A DNA stretch of 64,000 nt, taken from contig NC_134456.1 in NCBI RefSeq assembly GCF_047948215.1, positions 79,846,515-79,910,514 of the forward strand, given 5' to 3'. How positions within the stretch are numbered: the first letter of the stretch is position 1; the number at the start of each line of letters is the position of its first letter. Positions 1 through 14,800 of this stretch are shown piece after piece. This DNA comes from Lycorma delicatula. Lineage: Eukaryota; Arthropoda; Insecta; Hemiptera; Fulgoridae. The notes below the pieces were generated by a model. It ran no database searches, was not told the DNA's origin, and worked only from the letters and a program-made list of their open reading frames with translations. The translations under genes were made by a program, and so were the position numbers.

Positions 1-1091
1 GTGGGCTCCTCCATCCCTACAGGTACTGCTAAAAATGTTTACTACCATGGTCAAACACAGTTGGCCTGATGAATTACATTTAGTGCAACTTGTAATTCAT
101 CCCGTTGGATGTTGGTAATGGTATTGCATGTATTCTGTTGTATGCGTCAAAGAGTTCGTGGAATGTTCTGGTAAACCTTGCTCTTCAGATTGCCTCACAA
201 CTGGACAGGTGACCATGGAAGTAATAAATCCTTTGTGGCAGTCTTGTCAGATGTGTAAAAACTGAGTCACTGCTTCCAAGGAAGCATATGCTGCTGCGCC
301 ATCTTACTGGAAATACGTGAAACATTGTTTGTCTTCCCACAGTTACTCTATGAAGGGCTGGAAGATGGAAGATTTTGGCAATGTAATGCGCTGAGTTTAC
401 TGTGTCTCTGAAGAAAATGGGCCCAGTGATTTCATTCCCCACTCAGTGCACCACACTTCAGTCTTTACATCATGCAGCAGTAGCTTTTAATTGTACATGG
501 TGATTTTACGTATAATATGTAAAAGTCATGAAACCAACACAACTGAACTACGAAATTTGCCAACTCACTAAGTTTGAGAAAAATAGTAATATTAAAAATG
601 CATCAAACTATTTGATCACATCTTAATCAGATCCTTTAACCATTTCAAAATGACCAGCAGTAATAAAGTCCTATCTTTCACACAACTGATGAAGAAGCTG
701 GACAATAGTTCTGAAAATATCTGGAGGTATTGTTCCACATATTTAAAATGCAAGTCTTGTGTGAAACTAATTTTTTTGTTTGTAAGGTTAAAAGTTGAAT
801 GATGCATTTAAAAAAGTTTATTTTTTACCAAAAAAAAATTGTGTAAATTTTACCTAAATTTCATGTGATTATGTTACAAAGTGTGCTTTGTTACAATTTG
901 TTTGTTTTATATGTTATAAAAATCATGAAGTTAACTTTTGAGTGAAATTTTTTTTCTTATCGTTCCATCTTATGTTGCTGTTTTATGATTTCACAAAATA
1001 AAAACAGGTACAATTTGAAATATGATTTGTATTTAATATAATATGCATTTTGTGAATTTTGGCTACATTACTACTGTTATATTGTTTTTAG
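1..1091 (+). other. Intron upstream of exon 1 (partial)
   Basis: The first 450 bases hold a degenerate mariner-like fragment on the - strand (listed separately). From about 450 to 1091 I see only AT-rich intron with short open frames, none convincing. The acceptor of exon 1 is at its end. Confidence 0.7.
50..442 (-). pseudogene. Degenerate mariner-superfamily transposase, C-terminal part
   Basis: Read on the - strand, 442-185 gives GNEITGPIFFRDTVNSAHY, like the G-I-GP-FF-TVN-Y stretch after the first catalytic Asp. After a frameshift near 190, the other frame gives SKVYQNIPRTL, then NIQRDELQVALNVIHQANC. That pattern (K.KVY.N.P.T...L, I....L..V..N...R...C) is typical of the C-terminal end in this superfamily. 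The catalytic block between these parts is missing or scrambled, and there are several stops. Non-functional; the exact family is not assigned. Confidence 0.65.
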
Positions 1092-1218
1092 GTTACCTGA
1101 TGATATCTGGTTAGTTGATTTAGATTCTAATAAAATTTCTCCCCCTTCTGGTACTCAAGAGTCTTTACCTCCTCTTCCAGAACCAGAGGGAACTGTACTG
1201 AAGAATGTACTTAAACAG
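1092..1218 (+). CDS. Rab3-GEF: Rab3-GEF exon 1 of window (end of cDENN)
   Basis: The acceptor is tttttag at 1085-1091 and the donor is cag|gtaatt at 1219. The block enters with the last base of a split codon and ends in phase 0. It encodes [14 protein letters not shown], then a Pro-rich turn with LPPLPEPEG and [17 protein letters not shown] followed by [12 protein letters not shown] is the signature of the end of the cDENN domain in MADD/Rab3-GEF. No stop interrupts the frame. Confidence 0.92.
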
Positions 1219-2813
1219 GTAATTAAATATTTTTAATTGTTTATGTTTTATGCTTTTTAATATTTTTTCAGGTTGCACATCTTGCAGAATGTTTTATACA
1301 TTTATTTGTGCATATTTAATTTTATGATAATACACACTTCTAAAGTTGTTGTTTATTAATTATTTATTGAGAATGGTTTTTTAAGTGTTATGTTTGTTGG
1401 AGGTGGTAGTCGTGCATTTCTTGTACCTGATGACGATTTATTCTTTGGATAGAAATCTGTTTTATGTTAATATTATTATAGAATGTAATTATTTTGAGTG
1501 AAGTTGTTACCATACATCATTTAAATTGAATGAGCCTGTATAATAATAATAATACATTTTTATTCATGAAAATAGTTAATTTTTTATCATTAAAACGCTC
1601 AAATCTAATGAAAAAATTATATTACAAAATTGACATATCCTCATTGCTCAGGCTATTTTTGGTGTAAGTTACTTCGTTGTTAATTCAGATTGTTACTACC
1701 ATCTTCAAAATACAATTGTTCTTGAATAGGTAGTGCATAAAAGAACTGTATGATGCTAATAAATGCTTTTGTGTAATTTCACTCTAGTGAAATTTAACTA
1801 TCGTGATCCATCTTAGTTATTATTATATGCCACCATATTTAATTTACTTAAAACGAGCATGGTAAGTGATAAAAAAAAGATTATTTGAATCATCCTGTGT
1901 AATTAGTAAAATGAGCTATTGTTTAATAAAGTTAACTTATTACGAGAGTAGTTCTGTTAAGTGTTGATAAGAAATCATTGAGGTACTTATTTTATGAATT
2001 GAACTAATCATATCTTAGGGTAAGATGTGACTCATTGTTTGACTTGTATTTAGTGGAATTTAATATGAATTATCAATTTTTTCTTATTATGAATGACATT
2101 CATATAAGTATACAAGATTTTTGAGGTAAAACAAAATATTGTTTCTAGTGTTAATAAAATGTTTACCTTTATTACACAGATTCATATTTCTAGTAGCATT
2201 CAAAGGAGTTTAAATAAGTCTTTGTTGTATGAAAATTATAATTCAAAATCAAAATCTTTAAAGGATTTTTACATTTTATACATAATATGTTTTAATGATT
2301 TTTCTATCTATTGAAACATTTTTGGAAGATTTTGAATAGGACATAGATCAATGCTGGTAGCTTCTGCAACTATACCAACAGAGTCCTGTTGGTTTAGTCA
2401 ATCACCTTGTACAAGCATTCAGGAAAGAATTATAAATGTTTCATTTTTGAACTTTTGAATCACACCTTCCTGGTAATTTCATAGCAAATGTTTAAAACTT
2501 TTCATAAATAATAGCAGGAATGATTGTTATGGTTTACAAAAATTTGTAGTTATGAAAAAATATTAGTTTCAATTAATTCCACTGTAATTTTTAGTATGTG
2601 TTATTTCATTTATATGTCAACCATAATTATTATTAATAAGAAATTTAATTAGGTATTAAAATATATATAAATGACAAGATATCATTGAATTGATTGGCCC
2701 TGATTTTATTATTATGTAATTTATTAAGCATTAATTATTTAAAACCATCATGTAAAAATGACATGCCTAAACAACACTTATGTTATTATTTAACATTTTC
2801 AGTCTATTTAAAA

Positions 2814-2862
<49 letters not shown>

Positions 2863-5800
2863 CACCTTGATTAAAATTTTATAAAAAATAAAATTAGCTA
2901 ACTGAATTATCTAATTGAATTCTGCTTGATGCTGTAAATATGTGTTAGAAAAACTACTATGTTTTTTAAAGGGCAAAAAACTACAGATCTTGTAAGAATG
3001 TAAAGAAAGAATTTTCAAATATTTCTGAACATCTAATTAATAAAAAAAAAAAAAACAAAATAACCGATATAAAGAATATTAAAATATAGAAATAAATGTA
3101 GAAAATAAAGAAATTGATTGCCTAGAAAAGTATTATTAGAATAATAGTTTAAAGATAAATATAGATAATTAACCTTCAAACAAATTCAATTATTTCTGCT
3201 ATAGACATTAATTTAAAATGATCAGTTTTATGTGATGTGAATCAGTTTGCTAAGTTAAAACATCAGACACATAATGCTCTCCTCTTTTAGAGTGTTACTC
3301 ATGCATTTATTGTCTGTTATAAAACTGCAGTTATTGTTATTGCATTTCTGTTAAAAGATTGTGATGTAAAGAATTATATTCAGTAATTTTCTTTGTCTAT
3401 GCCTATTATAGTGAGTTGTTCTCAAGTCATAGCTTGATACTGGATTGCATTATTTTTTTTATAGGTGTTGCTTTTTATCACTCATTTTAATTTTTGATTA
3501 TATATCTTAAGCGTATTATTTAAAAACAATCATACACAGATGTGTTGATCTTTTTTCTGAAATAACTGATGAAGTTTTTGAAGGATCCACGAAAAATACT
3601 ACACGTTTCACATTATTAATTAATGTTGCGGCATGTGCACTTAATGTCACCTACAACAGCAAATGTTTTACTCGTAGTTAAAATTAATGCACAATAAAAA
3701 AATTATTATTCCTAAGCTTTTACAGACAGTTTCACTCTATATTCTGAAAAATCAAATTTTGTCTTGAATTTTAATTTTCTTTCATTGTGCATTTTTTATC
3801 TTTTTCCCTTACCACTTGTCTTTTTTTCTTTTCAAAACACAAGGCTATGCAACAGATGGATCAGGTATGAACTGGTGTTCTTGAAAAGCATTTGTCTACT
3901 TGCACAAGCATGTTAATATTTCATCACTATTTTTTTAATGAAGTTTATTCAAATTTTGCATGAAAATTATTACTTTGCATACACATTTTGATATTCACTT
4001 TTATTTTTTCTTATAAGGATAACATAAATATAAAATTTTCTTTTTTAAACCATTAGGAAGCTTAAATATAGTATATGGATTGATAAATATACTTGAAGTA
4101 ATATAAATGTAATTACTCTTTATTAAGGAATATAGTATAACAGTTAATACAAAATACATAATTAAACGTATATTTCTTTTGATTTGTACAGTTAATCTTC
4201 TTGTATTAAACCTTTAGTTCATAAATTACATATTTTAAAATTTGTATTTCACCTCTTAAAACTTTCGTTACTTAAATTATAATTAATTTTGCATTCCAGT
4301 GGATCCAGAAAATTTTTATTATTGTATTATGTCTATAAATAGTTCTCATATATTACTTTTCATCTCATCACTCTTTGTTGTATTTGAACTAGATGAAATT
4401 ATTCTTTAAGAGTGGCTGGAGTTTAACCAGTTTAATTTTGCTGCTTTCTGTGAAGGATGATTGGAGTCGTAATAATTTTATATACTTGGGTTTGTGTAAA
4501 ATAGCTGCTTATGTCTTTGTTTGCAATGTTAATAAAATTAAAATAATTTAATTTACTTAGGTCAAGCTCAGTAGTAAGTTGTTAATCTATAAACTAGATA
4601 GCGATGTTGAATAATTAATTTGAATTGAATTTGAACAAATATTCCAATTTCCTCCTTTCATTCAGTAACTCCCATAACTTTCAGGAGATTGTGGGAGGCA
4701 AGAGGGTGGCAGTTGGCAAATAAGCATTCAAACTAAGTGCTAGTGAGTTTTATGTACCTTTTTGAGTAGCTTTTTTTTGGTGTACCAGAGTAGTGATTCC
4801 TTATAAACTATTGTTAAGTCTAACTATAAATGAAGTTTGAGCATACCAATCATTGCAGGACGATTTAAAAATGATTTCATAATTTTAAAAAGTTGTACAG
4901 AAATTTATTCAGAATATTTACAGATTGATTGAGATATCATTTTGCAATAGCAAATAACAATTTTTTTTTTTAAACAGTCATTGGTTTAATTGGAGTGCCG
5001 TTGTTATAGCACTCCATATAATCCAATTTGGAAAACTAATAATGTAAACTAATACGGGATGAGATCCCACCTGAAATCGATTTTTTACCAGACTGTATTC
5101 TGCACATCTACCATTACTTAGGCAATGAGGTGATTCAGTTACTGAGTTCAGCAAGATTGGAAGGTATGGAAGAAATAGGCACTTACTCTTTAATGAAATT
5201 GCATAAAAAAACAAGAAATTTCAAATCCAGAGAATCAGATGGATGTATAATTAGGCCACTTTAACTAATCTACAGACCTGGGAAACTTTTATCAAGTTAG
5301 AAGTGAAAGGATACTTCTTGGGGAGATCTGTTTCTTACTCTGGAATGAGAAAAGTTTCTAACTTAACTAGGAACTTGATACTGTTTAAGGTATTCACAAT
5401 GAAAAGGAAGGAGTAAGCCATAAACTTTAATTTGGTTAAAAATTTTAAGACACTCAAAATTTCAGTGGATTTTTGCTGCCCCAGATCTTGCTCATTGTGA
5501 ATGTTCATCTTCCATTGACATAAAGGTCGACTAATCATTAAAAATTATATTTTTCAGGAACATCTCATTTCCCTCTATATAATTAAAAATTTTTTTTCAA
5601 AGAATATTTAATTAGTTGCCTCATCTGTACCAGGGATTTCTGTCATGAAGGTATGTTTGTATGTTTTTAGATTCAGATTTTATGTGACATGTGCCAAATG
5701 CTTGTTTGTGGAATGCATATATCATGAGAAGCTTATCCATTGATATATAAAAGCTATGTAGAATGTTCTTCCTAACTGTTCTAGAGCAGCATCAGAAATA

Positions 5801-8800
5801 TGCCAGTGACGTATTGATATTTTCTGTTGAACAGAATAATTAGTCTCAAGCATACTGTGGACCCAAGCAACAATTGTAGGTCTACCTGGAGGATCTTTAC
5901 ATATCAAGTGTGGAAATCATGGAATTATAGAATGTTTTTTGTTTCTGAACGAGTTTCATGGATTTTGTGTCATGAAATCAAACAAACAAACATGCTCTGC
6001 ACTGGTAAATGTAACAAGTTTGCTAACTGAACAGATCCCACTAATGCTGATGGTGAAGAAATTTGTACTATAGGACTATATAAGTTAATATTTGATATGT
6101 TTGTCTACAAAATGACATTTCAACCAGTTCTGTTAATATTCTGAATAAACTTCTACATGCCTTCAACGTTATAAAGTTATTTTTTAATTACTGTATTTTA
6201 TATCATTTTTACCAGTTTCCTGAGCATAACAAATTTTTAGGGGAAAAAATAGAAAAATCCACCAAATGGACTGTACTACACTTCAGATATCACTTAATGA
6301 AGATATCACTTACTGATTCATTTGTAGATCACATCTACTTCTATACTGAAATAAATGAGCTTTATCTTATTGATTATTTAAATAATATGAATGCACTGGA
6401 AAAAGCGAACAGATTGTTATAATACATAGTGATCATCTAAAGATAAAGAAAATTTAGCTGTAATAATATTAAAACAGGTAATAAATAAAGATATTATTTG
6501 GTTCCTTATTTTTCAATATTCAAGGTTAATTCAAAAAATTCCTGAAATGTGGTGCTACAGGTGAATGCTTAGGATTAGGTGGATTGACAGAGTTACAAGT
6601 AATGCAGTACTTAGCTGGATGAATGAAGAATGTAAGTTCATCAATGCTCTCACAAAGAGAAGAGATGTGCTAATTGGCCACATACTACGACACAACAGGC
6701 ATACTACGACACATCAGGCTATTGTTGAGAAAATAACTGAAAGGAAGAATCATCAGGGGAGAGGAAGGTTGGAGTATACCAACCAGATTATGAGGGATGT
6801 GAATTGTGACCCACCGGGTTGGTCTAGTGATGAACTCTTTTCGCAAATCAGCTGATTTTGAAGTCAAGAGTTCTAAGGTTCAAATCCTAGTAAAGGCAGT
6901 TACTTTTATATGGATTTGAGTACTAGATCGTGGATACTGGTGTGTTCTTTGATGGTTGGGTTTCAATTAACCACACATCTCAGGAATGGTCGACCTGAGA
7001 CCATACAAGATTACACTTCATTTACATTCATACATACCATCCTCTGAAGTAGTATCTTATGGTGGTTCCGGAGGCTAAACAGAGAAGAAGGAAAGGATGT
7101 GAATTGTGAAACCTATGTCGAGCTGAAAAGGAAGGCTTAGGATAAAAGACTTTGGAAACTTTCTGCTAACCAATCATAGGATTGAATACAAAAGAGAGAG
7201 TGAGAGAGACACCAGACAAGACAAAACACCAAAACACTGTCTGTATTGTTCAAAAAATACCATGTCTCATCTCCTGTTATAATCGTGCTCAAACAATTTT
7301 GATCTTCATCAGCTGTAGTGATGAAGTCTCTGTGTTGTGAGTGTCTCATCTGCAGACAAAATTTTTGGAACAATGTGTTGACAAGCACTACATATTCAGA
7401 CATTGTGGAGAATTCTGTAACAACTTCCAGGTGGTATCTCAACTATTGGCAACTTTTGTTTACAGTTTTTCTTCTGTTGTTTTCAACAATATTTTTGACT
7501 TGCTTGATCAAAATAGAGAGTCACCTATTATCAGTGTCATCTTTAATATTAATGTGTCATATTAATGTGATATCACTAAACTGTTTATGGCAATTGTAAA
7601 CTACTATTTTCTTTATTGGCGATTCTTCATATGCTTCTTCAAGCAACATGTTTCTGGTGGAGTATTTTTAAGCAAAACATAAGTATTTGATAATTGTGCA
7701 CTGTTCAACTGCTGGAATTTTTCACTGCCACGATATGAAACAAATAGCTTTAATATTCTAAACAGAAGAGGAAACATATTTTAGCTAATAGCTGTTCAAA
7801 TTTAAACTCATGTCATATTGTGTCATTAGTTTTTCTAGTTCATTATTATGGAATAGGTTTCTCAGCCAACTGTTGACAATTTTTTTTTGCCACTTCCTAA
7901 ATGACTGTTGTTTAAAAATTCTTCTAATCTAGGGAACAAGTGAAAATCACTAGAAGCCAGATCAAAACTCTGTAGTGAAATACTCTAGTACTTCTCTGGA
8001 AACTTTCTGATATTGCACTTGAGTAGTTGCTGCTGAATGCTTGTAGGTATTAATATTAGAAAAAAACCAACAATGCTGTTAAATAATAGGTTCTCTGTTT
8101 AATTTGTGTTGGACAATGGTGAATTATGTGTTTTTCAATAAGTGTATGTTTTACTTGGCATGAAATTGACATGTACAAGCATTTCTGGTTCCAGAAAACA
8201 CCAGCCATCACTTTCCATGTGTTTAACTGTGTAGGCTAATAGTTTCATCAGCAGTAACAATAGAATAACAAATTCATTGATATCTCACTTTTAGCAGTAG
8301 AAAAGTTTCTACACCACTTCCATTCACTTTTTCTTTTGTTCTTCAAACGATAGTAAGGAACCCATTCAACACAAACTTTTTTTTGATTTCAAGATGATTG
8401 AAAATCATCTCATTTGTCAATAACTTTACATAGAAGATTCCTTGGTATCCAAGGAAATGAGCCGTATAAAACATAAATGATGAATTATCTTCTCTTATAA
8501 ATATTATAAACTCTTTGACTCAATCCTTCACAGCCAGAGTCTAAAACAGTTTTCATTATAAAAATTAGATCTTCCTTCATTGAGCAAGATATTTGAATCA
8601 AGTATGATTTCTTAGTACTTTTAATTTATGACCTGATGCACTTCTCTCATACATCTACAAGACAAATTTCTTATTAAAACTATATCACACTTCATGTCTC
8701 ACATTTGTTGAAATTTTCTATCTTTTGTCTCACATTTATAATACTCAAAAAATTGGGGATAACATATTTTCAGTAATGAAACTTGACTTGGAATGAGTTG

Positions 8801-11800
8801 CAGGGAAGTAACTGACTTATTATTGATGGCAGGTTACAAGTGTGATTGTAAAACAATGTGATTATTTTCCAGCTCTTGTACATTTCTGACAATGAGTACT
8901 ACTTTTGGGAAATGGAATTATTATAACCATAGGAAATAATGAATGTAATAGGATGTTATTTTGATATATAATTGATTGATTGGTAAGGAAAATAGGTAAA
9001 AGTTACTTGACTGAATAGAACTGGAAATTATTGGTCCTGCTTCAGTTAGTAAAATTTGTACTTGGCAGTATATCTACTTTGATTTAATTGTCTGTTACTA
9101 GGCAGACGGTAGTGTTTAAATTATGACATTGCTGATGTATTCTTGGGAGAAAATATGTTGACTAAATTCTTTCGTATGATGCTCCAGAAGTTTAAATATA
9201 TTGGAGTCCGTAAGCATCTGTATTTTTTTTCAGTTAGTGAGTGTACCTATCACTTATTGTATCTTTAGACCGCTAGGCTAGGGTTGTAATCACACAGAAT
9301 GTGCTTTTAATTGAACCTATTAACAGAATGATGACTAAGTGAGAGTGTTGGAAAGATAATGAGGAAATTTATTGTACATTATTATTCTTGTTAACAATTC
9401 ATTAATTTGGAATGATCATTATGCTCAAAGAAAATTTTTATTTCATATTTAGTCTTTCTCTGAATTATCTTATGTAGAGTTATTGTATCTTCTGTGTCAT
9501 CTCAGAAGACATATTTTCTTTGATCTACTTTTTCATTACTGTGCAGTTGCAATACTTAAAAGAAGCATGGCTGTTGAGTAGAGCTGAATTCTCTTACTTG
9601 TTTATATTAAAAAATGAGAAATATTTCAGGCTTATTGCAAATTAATACATTTTTATAATATCGCTTTTTTATTATGGTTGTCTCTCTGCTTCTACTTTTA
9701 TCTGTGTATTTTCACTTTGTTCTGTATTTTTTCTTTTTTTTTGCATTGTAACATAGTCAACAGTTTTTCTGATTACATACAGAATTTCTAGTTTGTTAAA
9801 TTTTGCTTTTTTGTGAAAAAATTTTATTCTTGTACTTTGAATAACTTTCTTTGTAATTTTGAGAATGTTCATTTAATATTTTATTGGTTGTTGTCAGCTT
9901 TTTTAATTACTTTTATAGTCTTTGCATCATAATTAACAGTTAAGTACTTTGGTAATTTAATTCCAGTTTATTTTACAAATTTAATTGTTAACTAAATTTT
10001 TTTGTAATTTAAAAAAAAAAATTAATATTAAACTGTATTAATTTTACATATGTATTAATTATAGTTTAAACCATCTTTAAAAGGTAGAAAAGCACAAATA
10101 ACTTGGTTTTATGTGCATTTTACCTACTGTAGTTGTATATTATATTGAATTATTGATGAACAAAACAAACTTAATATGAGGCACATTTGGACAGTAAGTA
10201 CATTTAAGCTATTAAAAAATAATAGTTTATTTTTTAAACAATTTTGTTTTTCCAAGAAAGTATTTATCATTAACTATTTTTTAGAATAGTTTCCACTAAT
10301 ATTAAGATGTTTAGCATAGAACCAGTCAGAGTAACATCTTTATATAGTCAAAAATTGCCTATTAAGACACCTAATGCTCTTCAGCTTTTGTATCAGCATC
10401 ATTAAGCTGTTGCAGTTTTATGGAGAACAGTAATTGAAATTTATGGAAAGTCACAAGAAAGTGATAGATGAAACGATTTGTTCAGGATATTTTTTTGTTT
10501 TTGAGCTACACCAAATCATCATTATGAGCAGATGTTTTCCAATCCATGCCTCATCATTGTAATTTTCTTGTTCTTTGTTAAACTGTCTAACCCATCTTCT
10601 TATCCTCCCATCACTGATTACATTCTCATCTCATAGTAGAGTAAACTTCATTACTCTACTAATTTCATATTTCTTGCATTTAAAGAATTAATGTATAATT
10701 GTATTTCACAATAGACATGTTCTTTATTTGTGTAAGTATAAAAAACAAACAAAGGAAATTGTATGTAAAGGTTACTTTATATTTATGATTAAGATACCAA
10801 TTTATAACTAAGTGTCATCAGCTCAGACTTGAACTGTAAAGCTATGTTAGTTTGCAGTAAAATAATATAAATGTTAAACATGTACAATTAATTTAGGTTT
10901 GGATTATTGTAACAAGTTAAATATAATTCTTATTGCTAGAATTTTCTAAATCTACATTAATATACATTATTTATATTGATTAATATTTTACTTATTTTTT
11001 AAGTTATTGCTATTGCATGTCGCAAGCAGCTATCATATTTTATGGAATTAATACCTATATTTGTTACCATTTATAATTGATGAGTCTAAAAAAAAATCTA
11101 TTAAAAATATAATAACATCCAACTTCCTTACTTGTAATTAGTAATAATATTGTCAGCAGGAACTTTCTAGGTTCATTCTTTAGTCTTATTCTTATTCTTT
11201 AGTCCTATTAAATTTTAATAGGACTTAGGTGTTGGAATTAACTGATTAATGGTAATGCCACTGTCATTGTATTTACTAAGAGAAGAAAATAAGCACTAAC
11301 AAGTAGAGAGAGTTAACACTTTCAATCGCACTTATATAATGTGCTTTTGAGTTATCCCTGTAATTTTATTCATATGACTAATTTATAATTGATTATGATC
11401 AGTAATGTTGTACTCTCATACTGATTAAAAATATCCTGTTATCCCAAGTGGTTACGGGTAGGATGGATGCCTATTGCCTGAAGGAACATAAGACCTTTAC
11501 TTTGGATGACATATTGGGTTTGTTTATGTCAAGATCATCGTATTGTAGATCATCATTATTCACCATCCACCCTTTTCCTTATCTGTGATTCCTTCTTCCC
11601 ATTTTGTTTTCTCTAAGTATAATCAGATGGGTAAATTCTGAGGATGACAAGATTTATAGAGGCAGAATATTCTTGTAATCTGGAGAGATTACTCATCCAG
11701 GACTTAATTTTCTGTTTGGTGGCTGGAAAATTACCCTGATGGTTGAAGTACCTGTGTGGTAAAGTTGGGCCTTCTGACTCCATCTTCAATTAAAAAAAAG

Positions 11801-14800
11801 TTTTCTAACGTTTTTTTTATTGATATTCTGTGTAACAAATTCTGAGTAACTGTGTTCTGAAACTCTTATTCCCTTGCTTACAGAAATAGATAAATGGTTT
11901 TCATCTAATTTATAATATATAAATTCAGTTAATGCTTCATTGTTAGCCCAACTGTTACTAGAAGAATCAACTAAATTACCATTATATTGAATAGTTATTA
12001 TTACATTAATAGAAAGAGTTATTTGTTTTGAATAAAATAACTTTTTCCGTTAGGTGTTTTAGTATGTAAAATGAACTGAAATAAGTATGATCTATAAAAA
12101 TAAGCAATGACATAGTTTTTCAGAATAATTTGATAAACATATTGGTTTAATAACATTCTGCATGAGAAAAAAAATAGTTTGGGTTGCACTGATTTTATAA
12201 GTATTTATTTAATATGATTTACAAAACTGCATGTTGTTTTTTCCATTCTCAAAGGATTTCTGCCTTTCCACTTAAATTTATTTTTGCTCCTTCTCTTCAT
12301 CTATATATTCATTTTTTTCTTTCAGTTTTGGAAGGTAAACCAAGTTATTAGTTTTTATCATAAGTATTTATTTTGGCTAGTTAAAATTAGTCTTATTTTT
12401 ATACATCTGCTCTCTTCTCTCTGTTAATTTATTAGATTAAGATATTACTTACCTAAGTGCTAGTGTTTTTTTTTTATTTACATAATTATGCTTAATATTT
12501 TTATATCTGTGTGTGATAATATTATTCTAAAAGCAAACTTAGGACTGAAGGTATTTTACAGATCAGATTATAAACTACATATCATCCAATTTTTAATTCT
12601 GTACTCTACTTATACGGTAACACTTTACTTGTTTAACATTTTAATTAAAGCAGTTGGGTATTAAAGTATGGCAGATTAGCCACTTGCCCTTAATATGCAA
12701 TTGTTTAAAAATTCATAAATCTGTGGCTGTAAATATAAATATATATTAACAATAAGGTAAGTTAATTTATTTAATAATGTTATGATTCATTTTATTACAA
12801 GTATTCTGTATCCAATGTATTAATTAATGCAATAACCAATTTGTTCAAGGTTTTTAAAGATTTAGGTTGGTTGATTATGATTAATTCATTTGATAATCTA
12901 GGAGTCTTCAGATACCTTATACAGCTTTGTTGAATTTGGGTCTTTAAGAAGTTTTATCATTATTCACCTGTAGAATGTTATACCGATGGATTGAAAAGCT
13001 AGGATATGTTGCTAATTAGAATCTAAAAATAGAATGGTAATCAGAGGATATTCTTGAGTAGGTGTTAGCATTAAAATATAACTGGTCTGGCATAGTCTCG
13101 AAACTGTTAATTTCTTTCAGAAAAGGAATCTAAAATGCATTTATTGTCATAAAAAAATAATGTACAGATATTTGCTATAAACAGATAACACCATAAATAA
13201 AAATCATTGGAAAATAAAAAAAATATCTACAGTAAATTACTGACGTAAGAAAGTATAACAATTTTCACAACATTTTAGCATAATGTTGTATTAATTGTGT
13301 ATTGCATTAATATTTATTACAGCATAATACATAAAATATTTATTCTTTACAGATAATATTATCATTGGATCATTAACCCCCAGGATCACTTGCGTGTCTG
13401 AAAATCACGTGGTTACTTGTGTGTTAGATTTCATCTAACATTGTTGAATACTTGAACAAAACTAGATTTTTTCAAAACACAATTTATAATGGCAAAAAAT
13501 TTTTTATTGTTTTAATAAATGACAAATTGGCTATATCTTATAGTATTTATATTTAAATAAATAAAAAAAAAGTAATGTTGAAAATAGTATAAAAAATAAG
13601 AAAATAGTAATAAATAGTAAGAAATGTTGAAATAGTATACTAAAATGTTCAATGAACATTTCAAAATAACGTAATTATGTTCTTATAATTATGAAAACAA
13701 AATGATTACTAACATTTTATGGCATCTAATAACTATAACTATAATAAAACATATAATTATTACTATATATTTAAATATTAAGTTCATTGACTGAATCAAT
13801 ATTGCAACATTATGAATGTTCCTTTTTTATTTCATTCATTTGCTATGATGTAATCATTACACTGGGAAAAAGTCAGAACAGTCTTTGCTGCATGTTCTTT
13901 ACATGTAAGGGATGAACAGCAGCCACGTTGATACTGTGTAAATTGGTTTTTGCGCACGAGGCAGTACACAGCGTGGTCTCCCATGTAGTCGCTGAGGGTT
14001 TGGTGGCAGTAGTGAGGAAAGTTGTGCTATCCGCTGTATTTTTTTCTTGAGGCTCACATGAAGGTTTAGAATGACTGCCCTTCTCACGAGGTGTGGTTGC
14101 ACCAGGGATTTTGTCAGCTGGGTGAGGTAACCTCTTCTTGACAGGGATTGTTGTGTATTTGATCTAAACACAATCTGGGAGTTTATAGCACCAGTGTTGA
14201 ACTGGGAGAAGAACAAAGTTAGAGGTCATCGGTGACTGATTCTAGAAACATCATACTTACTTTTCAAATGATCCACAACATCTACACTCCCCTTTGACAG
14301 AGGTCTTGGATTCTTCAGAATAGGTTCCTTTTATAAAAAAAAATTAAAAGCATTACAAATTCTATAGGTAAATATTACTATCTCAGCCATTAAACATTTT
14401 TTTTTTTAGTGACCAAGTTAGTTAATATATACATCTCTATAGTTTTTAGTTAGTTTTTTTTAATATAAATCCATTTTGAAGAAGCAGAGATGAAATCTCT
14501 TCTGAAGTTCTAAATAAACATAATGAAAGATTAAACCAGTGAAACTTGAAAATTAATTTTTTCAGTATAATTACTGGAATATATTTAATTATGGGTAAAA
14601 TATATATAGATAACTCTTGCTAAAAAAAAAAAAGTTGTCCCACACCTTCCTATAGAAATTATCTGAAATTATTATAGAAATTATCTATAATATTATATAT
14701 TATTATATAACATTTTCTGCTAAAGGTTGTTATCTTAAGAACACTATACAAAGGTCACTAGGAAAGTTTTATAATACAACGAAGCAAATCATTGCAAGCA

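Noticed and set aside
616..807. Open frame of 63 codons on the - strand
   Set aside because: No clear domain; a vague likeness to transposase fragments was not enough to call it.
6815..6890. tRNA gene at the head of the SINE
   Set aside because: The tRNA-like part cannot form a full cloverleaf and the same sequence recurs as a flanked repeat.
9672..9872. Open frame of 66 codons on the - strand, Lys-rich
   Set aside because: Composition follows the AT bias; no motif, no splice context, no similarity recognised.
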